Below, in pieces: positions 1 through 5,029 of a DNA stretch of 5,029 nt. The notes under the pieces were generated by a model, which saw only the letters and a program-made list of their open reading frames with translations, made no database searches and was not told the DNA's origin. The translations under genes were made by a program, and so were the position numbers. This stretch comes from Prolixibacteraceae bacterium (lineage in GTDB: Bacteria > Bacteroidota > Bacteroidia > Bacteroidales > Prolixibacteraceae). Position 1 is the first letter of the stretch; each line of letters opens with the position of its first letter. The stretch spans positions 1 to 5,029 of the forward strand of contig JAQIDF010000104.1 in assembly GCA_027858145.1 (NCBI GenBank), given 5' to 3'.

Positions 1-710
1 TCACGGCCTTTTTCCTTATCGCCAAATTCATCGAAATAAGTATGGCATATACCCGCACCGGTTTCGATTACCGGAATTGTAGCATTTTCACGAACAAAAT
101 TAATCAGGTTCTGACTTCCGCGCGGTATAATTAAATCAACATATCCTTGTGCATTCAGCAACTGAGCCGTTTCTTCACGACCGGCCGGCAATAAAGTAAG
201 CACATTTTCATCGATACCATATTTTTGTAATACCTTACGTATAGTTTCAACAATCGCGATATTTGAGTCAATTGCATCGCTACCTCCTTTTAGTAAACAG
301 GCATTACCTGATTTAAGGCATAAAGAGAAAACATCAAAAGTTACATTCGGCCGGGCTTCGTAAATTATACCAATAACCCCAAAAGGCACACTTGTTTTGG
401 TGATTTTTAATCCGTTTGGTCGTGTCGTTTCTGAAAGAATACGACCAACCGGCGATGGTAACGTAGCAACATTTTTCATATCGGAGGCAATGCTCTCGAT
501 ACGCTCAGGACTTAATTGCAAACGGTCGTATTTAGGGTCATTTTCTTCCATTCGCGATAAATCTTTCTCATTTTCATTCAGTATTGCATCTGTATTGGCG
601 ATGGCTGAATCTGCAACATCATTCAACACTTTATTAATGGTATCAACATCCAGCAAGTTCAATGTCCGGCTGGCTTTAAGTACTTTTTCGAAAACAGGTT
701 TGCAGTCCAT
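1..710 (-). CDS. proA: Glutamate-5-semialdehyde dehydrogenase (gamma-glutamyl phosphate reductase), N-terminal part, cut by window edge
   Basis: ProA is the cytosolic NADPH-dependent enzyme that reduces gamma-glutamyl phosphate to glutamate-5-semialdehyde, the second step of proline synthesis. Reading from an ATG at 710, 236 codons are open to the left edge with no stop, against a usual family length of about 415 to 420, so a little over half the protein is present. Visible family blocks are VPFGVIGIIYEARPNVTFD (residues 108-126), CLKSGNACLLKGGSDA (131-146), the IIPRGS segment (194-199) and PVIETGAGICHTYFDE (213-228), all typical of the aldehyde-dehydrogenase-like ProA fold. The catalytic cysteine of the family lies farther on, in the missing C-terminal part, so activity cannot be judged here. 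The start sits 12 bp after the proB stop, which supports co-transcription and probable channelling of the unstable phosphate between ProB and ProA. No clear Shine-Dalgarno sequence precedes the ATG. Identification is very secure. Confidence 0.96.
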   Translation of the reverse strand, partial: MDCKPVFEKVLKASRTLNLLDVDTINKVLNDVADSAIANTDAILNENEKDLSRMEENDPKYDRLQLSPERIESIASDMKNVATLPSPVGRILSETTRPNGLKITKTSVPFGVIGIIYEARPNVTFDVFSLCLKSGNACLLKGGSDAIDSNIAIVETIRKVLQKYGIDENVLTLLPAGREETAQLLNAQGYVDLIIPRGSQNLINFVRENATIPVIETGAGICHTYFDEFGDKEKGR

Positions 711-722
711 ATCAGTAATGTT

Positions 723-1814
723 TTATTCGTAAAGAAACATATAATCGTAATAAATCAAAGGCTTTCGTGCTTTTTTTCCAATCAGCTCTTTTGCCTCATC
801 AGAATTATATTGAGATTTACCAAGCCCCAATTGGTTTCCACTTTCATCCTGAATTCGAATAACATCTCCTTTCTTAAAGAAACCATCAAGTGCCGTGACA
901 CCAATTAAAAGTAAGCTATTGGCTTTCATGTCAAAAAGTGCATCGCTCGCACCTTCATTTATAATTGCCACTCCCTTTGCAAAACTATCGGAATGTGCGA
1001 GCCATTTTTTGCTGCTTTTTAGTTTTTTCCCGTTGGGCTGAAATCGGGTAAAAGGTATATCTTCTTCATTAAGAATCCCGGTTATAATATCGTTGCGGGT
1101 ACCATTAGCAATAAAAACATCAATTCCTTCAAGTGCTATTTTTCGGGCAACACTGTATTTTGTGTGCATTCCTCCCCTGCCAAACCCCGATTTCTGCATC
1201 AAAATATAACGTTCGTAGTTACGGCTTGAAGCTATTATTTCAGGAATAACTGACGAGGTTTCTTCATTCGGGTTGCCATCATAAATTCCATCAACATTCG
1301 ATAGTATTATCAAAGCCTGACATCCCATCATTGATGAAATCAACCCTGAAAGTTCATCATTGTCAGTAAACATTAACTCAGTTACCGAAATTGTATCGTT
1401 TTCATTCACAATCGGAATAACATTGTTATCGAGCATGGTACTGATGCAGTTTTTCATGTTCAGATAATGTCTGCGATCGCTGAAGTTTTCTTTGGTGGTT
1501 AAAACTTGTGCACAATAAAGACCATGTTTTGCAAACAATTCAGCATAAATATTGATAAGCTTTACCTGCCCTACTGCCGACCATAATTGCCTTGCCGATA
1601 CCGCATCCATTTTATTTGTTTCAGACAAAACAGCACGACCTGCAGCAACTGCACCTGATGAAACCAGCACCACATCAATTCCAAGTTCTCTCACCCTGTT
1701 GATTTGCTCAACCAAATGCGAGATACGCCCGATATCCAATTTTCCATCGGTACCGGTAAGCACATTACTGCCAACTTTAATGGCTATTCGTTTATATGAT
1801 TGTTTGTGATTCAA
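723..1814 (-). CDS. proB: Glutamate 5-kinase with C-terminal PUA domain
   Basis: ProB phosphorylates glutamate with ATP to gamma-glutamyl phosphate, the first and usually proline-inhibited step of proline synthesis. From a TTG at 1814 the protein has 363 residues, the normal length for a two-domain ProB. The amino-acid-kinase domain shows IKVGSN with the conserved Lys (residues 12-17), SSGAVAAGR (52-60), NEND (137-140), TDNDELS (150-156), SNVDGIYDGNP (172-182) and GFGRGGMHTK (210-219). A PUA domain follows from about 272 to the end. The start is a choice: no ATG is in frame between the upstream TGA (1845-1847) and the kinase motif. TTG at 1814 has an AAAGGT about 8 bases upstream and gives MNHKQSYKRIAIKVGS, a plausible N-terminus; TTG at 1841 would add nine residues. 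An ATG at 1848 is in another frame. proA follows 12 bp downstream. Function is secure; the start is not. Confidence 0.95.
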   Translation of the reverse strand: MNHKQSYKRIAIKVGSNVLTGTDGKLDIGRISHLVEQINRVRELGIDVVLVSSGAVAAGRAVLSETNKMDAVSARQLWSAVGQVKLINIYAELFAKHGLYCAQVLTTKENFSDRRHYLNMKNCISTMLDNNVIPIVNENDTISVTELMFTDNDELSGLISSMMGCQALIILSNVDGIYDGNPNEETSSVIPEIIASSRNYERYILMQKSGFGRGGMHTKYSVARKIALEGIDVFIANGTRNDIITGILNEEDIPFTRFQPNGKKLKSSKKWLAHSDSFAKGVAIINEGASDALFDMKANSLLLIGVTALDGFFKKGDVIRIQDESGNQLGLGKSQYNSDEAKELIGKKARKPLIYYDYMFLYE

Positions 1815-1914
1815 AACATCTACCTTTTTTAAAGCTGACAAATGTCATAAAAGAAAGGTTAAATGCCAAATTTTTGACGACTTATTGAATAAAAAGAATA
1901 AGAAACTCGTATGT
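1815..1914 (-). other. proC-proB intergenic gap, no recognised element
   Basis: This is the longest gap between genes of the cluster, 100 bp to the chosen proB start, or 73 bp to the alternative TTG at 1841. It is AT-rich. I see no convincing terminator hairpin and no full TAnnTTTG promoter match, so read-through from proC is the simplest view. An internal promoter for proB-proA is possible but unproven. The stretch contains the out-of-frame ATG at 1846-1848 and a run of six A (minus strand, 1825-1830), which both matter for the proB start. Confidence 0.4.
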
Positions 1915-2718
1915 TTATTTTTTCTGTTCAATTTTGTTGTACGAAGCCAACAGCCCTTTAATAATTGAAGAACTGAACCCGGCATGTTCCATTTCGTTCA
2001 ATCCGGTAATGGTAATACCCTTTGGAGTTGTTACTTTATCAATTTCAGCCTCGGGATGCGAATTATTTTCAAGAATTAGTTTAGATGCCCCCTTAGTAAT
2101 TTGCGCGGCCATAATTTTAGCATCATCAGCACTAAAACCAATTTCAACTCCAGCCTGAATGGCTGCACGGATAAAGCGCAGGGCAAATGCAATACCACAA
2201 CCGGCCATGGCCGTGGCAGCGGGCATTTGCTCTTCAGGTATAAACAATACCTGGCCTAGCTGGTTAAATATTTTTTGAATATCAGATTTGGCTTCTGGAG
2301 TTGAGTTATGTTCTGATATGCACGACATCGACTCACGAATGGCAATACCGGTGTTGGGCATTACCCTGAACAGTGTTGGTTTGCATTCTAAACGATTATA
2401 AATATGAGAAGATAGTACGCCTGTAACACATGAAACAACAACCGGATTGTTGGCTTTGATTTCACTTTTGATATCATCAATTAAACCGTCGATTTGCCAT
2501 GGCTTAACAACCAACATCACTAAATCGCATTCCGACACCGCTTTTTTGTTCTCGCTGGTAACATTAAATCCCTGCCCCGAAAGCGATTCAAGCCGTTTAG
2601 GGTTACTCTCGGTTAAAACCAGTCGGTCTTTGGTAATGATTTCAGATGCAATTAATCCTTTAGCAATAGAAAACCCAAGGTTTCCGGCACCTATTATGGC
2701 AATTTTGTCACTATTCAT
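1915..2718 (-). CDS. proC: Pyrroline-5-carboxylate reductase
   Basis: ProC catalyses the last step of proline synthesis, NAD(P)H-dependent reduction of 1-pyrroline-5-carboxylate to proline, in the cytosol. The protein has 267 residues, normal for the family. A Rossmann fold opens with IIGAGNLGFSIAKGL (residues 8-22), followed by LVVKPWQ (69-75), RVMPNTGIAI (118-127), a helical segment AGCGIAFALRFIRAAIQAG (172-190) and the P5CR signature region EIDKVTTPKGITITGLNEME (225-244). Two places differ from the common consensus: SGSGPAY is AGCGIAF (172-178), and the SPGG(A/T)T stretch reads TPKGIT (231-236). The signature threonine is kept. The changes look like a lineage variant rather than decay, because the rest of the protein is intact. 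The ATG at 2718 lies 12 bp after the argD stop, indicating a shared transcript. About 100 bp then separate it from proB. Confidence 0.96.
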   Translation of the reverse strand: MNSDKIAIIGAGNLGFSIAKGLIASEIITKDRLVLTESNPKRLESLSGQGFNVTSENKKAVSECDLVMLVVKPWQIDGLIDDIKSEIKANNPVVVSCVTGVLSSHIYNRLECKPTLFRVMPNTGIAIRESMSCISEHNSTPEAKSDIQKIFNQLGQVLFIPEEQMPAATAMAGCGIAFALRFIRAAIQAGVEIGFSADDAKIMAAQITKGASKLILENNSHPEAEIDKVTTPKGITITGLNEMEHAGFSSSIIKGLLASYNKIEQKK

Positions 2719-2730
2719 AGCTGTATTTCT

Positions 2731-3861
2731 TTATAATTCGTCTAAAACTTCTTTAAATTTCTGAATAAACAAGGTTGCGTTTTCTTTTTTCAGGTTGAGT
2801 GGTGGTAATAATCGTATGATGTGTTTTCCTGAAACGCCGGTAAAAATTTTCTTATCAAATAATAATTTTTTTCGTATTTCAGTTATTTCCTGTTCAAATT
2901 CAATTCCAATCATCAAACCTAAACCACGCACTTCTTTTATTTGGTCAAATTTAGACAATTCATCCATTAAATACGAACCAACCTCAGTTGTATTCTGTAT
3001 TAATTTTTGTGATTTAATGACATCGAGCACAGCAATACCGGCGGCACATGCCAAATGGTTACCGCCAAAAGTTGTTCCTAACAACCCGTATGAAGCTTCA
3101 AAATCAGGACTGATAAGCACACCGCCAATCGGGAAGCCATTCCCCATTCCTTTAGCTATTGTAACAATATCAGGCTTTATTCCGGCATATTGAAATGCAA
3201 AGAACTTACCGCTGCGACCGTATCCCGATTGTACTTCATCGAGTATTAAAATGGCATTGTATTTTGTGCATAATTCGCGTAAACCTTTCAAAAACGAACC
3301 ATCGGGGATTCTTATTCCGCCTATTCCCTGTATTCCTTCAATTATTACAGCAGCCACATCGCCTTTTGACAATTCTGCTTCAACTGCTGTCAAATCATTA
3401 AGGGGCAACATTACAACATCGTCCCTGCGGTTAATTGGCGCAATAATTTTAGGGTTATCAGTTACAGCTACAGCTCCTGATGTACGGCCATGAAATGAGT
3501 TTTTGAATGAAATTACTTTCGACTGATTGGTTTTAAATGATGCCAGTTTCAGAGCATTTTCATTGGCTTCTGCCCCACTGTTGCATAAAAACAATGAATA
3601 TTCATCCATTTCAGATAATTCTCCCAGTTTTTTTGCCAGTTCTTTTTGCAGTGAATTTTGCACCGAATTGGAATAAAAACCAATTCGCTCAAGCTGAGAT
3701 GAAATATTGGCAACGTAATGAGGGTGCGAATGCCCTATCGAAATAACTGCATGTCCCCCGTATAAATCGAGATATCGTTGTCCATTTTTATCATACACAA
3801 ACGAACCTTCAGCTTTTACGGGTTCAATATCGAATAAAGGATAAACATTAAATAAGTCCAT
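2731..3861 (-). CDS. argD: N-acylornithine aminotransferase (class III, PLP-dependent)
   Basis: This enzyme transaminates an N-acylated glutamate semialdehyde, with glutamate as amino donor, to N-acylornithine in arginine synthesis. From the ATG at 3861 it has 376 residues, normal for ArgD. Class-III fold motifs are LDLYGGHAVISIGHSHP (31-47), NSGAEANENALKLA (94-107), SFHGRTSGA (122-130), the ILDEVQSGYGRSGKFF block (206-221) whose Asp contacts the PLP ring nitrogen, TIAKGMGNGFPIGG (234-247) with the PLP-binding Lys237, and GTTFGGNHLACAA (262-274). A GTG at 3888 could add nine residues (MHWHLKISI), but these are not family-like and cover a hairpin, so the ATG is preferred. It follows argC by 46 bp and precedes proC by 12 bp. 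Members of this phylum are known to use N-succinyl intermediates at the transcarbamylase step, so the substrate may be N-succinyl- rather than N-acetylornithine. Ornithine aminotransferase is a less likely reading, given argC next door. Confidence 0.93.
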   Translation of the reverse strand: MDLFNVYPLFDIEPVKAEGSFVYDKNGQRYLDLYGGHAVISIGHSHPHYVANISSQLERIGFYSNSVQNSLQKELAKKLGELSEMDEYSLFLCNSGAEANENALKLASFKTNQSKVISFKNSFHGRTSGAVAVTDNPKIIAPINRRDDVVMLPLNDLTAVEAELSKGDVAAVIIEGIQGIGGIRIPDGSFLKGLRELCTKYNAILILDEVQSGYGRSGKFFAFQYAGIKPDIVTIAKGMGNGFPIGGVLISPDFEASYGLLGTTFGGNHLACAAGIAVLDVIKSQKLIQNTTEVGSYLMDELSKFDQIKEVRGLGLMIGIEFEQEITEIRKKLLFDKKIFTGVSGKHIIRLLPPLNLKKENATLFIQKFKEVLDEL

Positions 3862-3875
3862 AATTGAGATTTTTA

Positions 3876-3889
3876 GGTGCCAATGCACC
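3876..3889 (-). other. Small GC-rich hairpin in the argC-argD spacer
   Basis: On the minus strand GGTGC-ATTG-GCACC forms a perfect 5-bp stem with a 4-base loop, centred in the 46-bp spacer, 14 bases before the chosen argD ATG. It is the only GC-rich element in an AT-rich spacer. There is no following U-tract in the transcript direction, so it is not a good intrinsic terminator. It could be an mRNA processing or stability element, or it may be chance. Confidence 0.35.
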
Positions 3890-3907
3890 CATAATTTTAC
3901 AACAAAT

Positions 3908-4876
3908 TTAAAAAGCCGATGGTTTCATATACAAACCTGCTTTTTGGTTCAGTCCGAACATGATATTCATATTCTGAATTGCCTGTCCGGAAGCACCTTT
4001 TATTAAATTATCGGAAATACTGATAATTAACAGCTTATCATCATGCTTCATAAGGAACAACAGGCACTTGTTGGTGTTAACGATCTGTTTTAAATCAGGA
4101 TTCTCATCAACAACATGAACAAAAGGGCAATCTTGATAATACTTACGATAAAGCGCTGTCGCCTCTTCAATATTTCCGCCATATTTCGTATAGGCAGTTA
4201 CATAGATCCCCCGGGCATGATTTCCACGAAGCGGAATAAAATTTAAACCCGGAGTATATGAACTCTGTAACTGATTTAAGCTCTGATTTATTTCACCCAG
4301 ATGTTGGTGTTCAAATATTTTATAAGCCGAAAGGTTATTGTTTCGCCAGCTAAAATGCGATGTGCGTGTAGGCTTTTGCCCTGCACCGGTTGAGCCGGTA
4401 ATCGCGTTTACATGAATTTCATCCGATATCAAATTATTGGCAGCCAGTGGCAGCAATGCAAGTTGAATACCGGTAGCAAAACAACCGGGATTGGCAATAT
4501 ACTGAGCTTTTCCAATGGCATTGAAATTCATTTCTGGCAGCCCGTAAACAAAGGTGTTACCATTTCGTTTCAAGCGGTAATCGTGGCTCAAATCAATTAC
4601 CTTTAATGTTGAAGGTAATTCATTTTCCTCCATAAATTCAACTGATTTACCGTGCCCCATGCATAAAAAGATAACATCGAGACCACTGAAGTTCATTTCA
4701 CCACTAAAAACCAGCTCGGTATCACCCAGTAAATCTTTATGAACTTCGGTCACTTTGTTTCCGGCATTACTCGTACTGTGAATATATTTCACTTCAGCTT
4801 CCGGGTGATTCAATAATATTCGTAATAGTTCACCGGCTGTATAGCCGGCTCCCCCAATAATTCCTACTTTAATCAT
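3908..4876 (-). CDS. argC: N-acetyl-gamma-glutamyl-phosphate reductase
   Basis: ArgC reduces N-acyl-gamma-glutamyl phosphate to the semialdehyde with NADPH, the third step of arginine synthesis, and hands its product to ArgD, encoded next. The protein has 322 residues, slightly short of the 334 to 345 of many proteobacterial forms. The Rossmann motif VGIIGGAGYTAGELLRIL is at residues 4-21. VIDLSHDYRL is at 93-102, the catalytic cysteine is in ANPGCFATG (Cys132), and GSTGAGQKP is at 161-169. EHQHLGEI (189-196) aligns with the conserved HRHxPEI histidine region. The segment that usually reads FTPHLVPMxRGI is FIPLRGNHARGI here (213-224), which I take as a lineage form. The ATG at 4876 opens the protein directly at MIKVGIIGG, so the start is firm, and no Shine-Dalgarno sequence is visible. 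It is the first arg gene in the window; upstream is a repeat-rich leader instead of an adjoining gene. Confidence 0.96.
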   Translation of the reverse strand: MIKVGIIGGAGYTAGELLRILLNHPEAEVKYIHSTSNAGNKVTEVHKDLLGDTELVFSGEMNFSGLDVIFLCMGHGKSVEFMEENELPSTLKVIDLSHDYRLKRNGNTFVYGLPEMNFNAIGKAQYIANPGCFATGIQLALLPLAANNLISDEIHVNAITGSTGAGQKPTRTSHFSWRNNNLSAYKIFEHQHLGEINQSLNQLQSSYTPGLNFIPLRGNHARGIYVTAYTKYGGNIEEATALYRKYYQDCPFVHVVDENPDLKQIVNTNKCLLFLMKHDDKLLIISISDNLIKGASGQAIQNMNIMFGLNQKAGLYMKPSAF

Positions 4877-4882
4877 AAACTA

Positions 4883-4931
4883 AGACATTAGATTTTAGAT
4901 ATTAGATTTTAGACATTAGATATTAGACATT
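4883..4931. repeat. Seven-unit heptanucleotide tandem repeat (AGAYWTT) just upstream of argC
   Basis: Seven uninterrupted 7-bp units fill 49 bp. On the plus strand the units are AGACATT, AGATTTT, AGATATT, AGATTTT, AGACATT, AGATATT and AGACATT. Only positions 4 and 5 vary, and only among CA, TT and TA. The array ends 6 bp before the argC ATG, so it lies in the 5' untranslated region or overlaps the promoter. Each unit joined to the next contains TTAG, giving TAG on the plus strand and TAA on the minus strand. Because 7 is not a multiple of 3, stop codons therefore fall in all six frames. Its function is unknown; it could be a neutral microsatellite-like array, a translation barrier, or a spacer affecting argC expression. 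Confidence 0.9.
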
Positions 4932-5029
4932 TCAGAATAGTTCGTAATATTTTCAAGATATTGACAATGTGTTGTTTACATCACAATCAAAACAACTTGT
5001 TATATTGCTGATATTGAACATTTCACTAA
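4932..5029 (-). promoter_or_regulatory. AT-rich leader upstream of argC, candidate promoter/operator region
   Basis: No ORF is supported in these 98 bp, and they precede the first gene of the cluster, so a promoter is expected here or just beyond the window. Visible elements are an 11-bp dyad AACAA-C-TTGTT (4991-5001) and a 6-bp inverted repeat TTGTTT/AAACAA (4972-4977 and 4990-4995) that shares bases with it. An 8-bp direct repeat GATATTGA also occurs (4957-4964 and 5010-5017). Read on the minus strand, TTGTG about 21 bases before TATCTTGA loosely resembles the Bacteroidota promoter form TTTG...TAnnTTTG, but the match is poor. I cannot name a regulator; an arginine-responsive repressor would be the natural guess. 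The preceding gene, perhaps argG, is outside the window. Confidence 0.3.

Noticed and set aside
397..732. Plus-strand open frame of 111 codons
   Set aside because: It lies antisense to the strongly supported proA and proB 3' end, has no recognisable motifs and is a shadow frame.
1881..1895. TTATT-G-AATAA inverted repeat between proC and proB
   Set aside because: The 5-bp AT-only stem with a one-base centre cannot form a stable hairpin and is expected by chance in AT-rich DNA.
1842..1914. Internal promoter for proB-proA
   Set aside because: No sequence matches TAnnTTTG with a TTTG at proper spacing; the AT-rich near matches are not better than expected by chance.
2795..3193. Plus-strand open frame of 132 codons, the longest on that strand
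   Set aside because: It is fully antisense to argD, which carries all its catalytic motifs; the translated product has no family resemblance.
3862..3888. GTG start at 3888 for argD, giving a 385-residue protein
   Set aside because: The added MHWHLKISI is unlike the family N-terminus, whereas the ATG at 3861 starts exactly at the typical MDLFNVYPLFD.
3876..3889. Hairpin as an intrinsic terminator after argC
   Set aside because: The stem is only 5 bp and no U-tract follows in the transcript direction; the sequence after it is UAAAAAUCUC.
4883..4931. Heptad array as a CRISPR or iteron-type origin
   Set aside because: Units are 7 bp with no spacers, no replication gene is nearby, and the setting is a chromosomal biosynthetic operon.

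Overview
The window holds five genes in a row, all on the minus strand, so transcription runs from the right edge to the left edge: argC, argD, proC, proB, and a proA that is cut by the left edge. The upper genes make the arginine precursor N-acylornithine. The lower genes make proline from glutamate. All five proteins carry the hallmark motifs of their families.

The organism is most likely a member of the Bacteroidota, close to Bacteroidales or Marinilabiliales. The protein sequences look Bacteroidales-like from memory (for example the N-terminal LFNVYPLFDIEPV of ArgD, the ISVTELMFTDNDELSGL block of ProB and the IETGAGICHTYFDE block of ProA). The DNA is AT-rich, most starts have no clear Shine-Dalgarno sequence, and a clustered arg-pro operon of this kind is familiar in that phylum. 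This is judged from remembered families, not from a search.

Layout from right to left: 4877-5029 is a non-coding leader. Next to argC it contains a striking array of seven perfect 7-bp tandem units (4883-4931); farther upstream it has AT-rich sequence with short TTGT/ACAA dyads. argC (3908-4876) is followed after 46 bp by argD (2731-3861); that spacer holds a small GC-rich hairpin. argD is followed after 12 bp by proC (1915-2718). A gap of about 100 bp precedes proB (723-1814), whose start is unusual because no in-frame ATG exists. After another 12 bp comes proA (start at 710, running off the left edge).

Functionally, ProB and ProA convert glutamate to glutamate-5-semialdehyde, which cyclises to pyrroline-5-carboxylate, and ProC reduces that to proline. 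ArgC and ArgD carry out the equivalent reduction and transamination on the N-acylated intermediates leading to arginine. The cluster is ordinary amino-acid biosynthesis. No mobile element, CRISPR array, RNA gene or new defence-type system is visible. The points worth a second look are the heptad array, the proB start, lineage-type changes in the ProC active site, and the acyl specificity of ArgC/ArgD.
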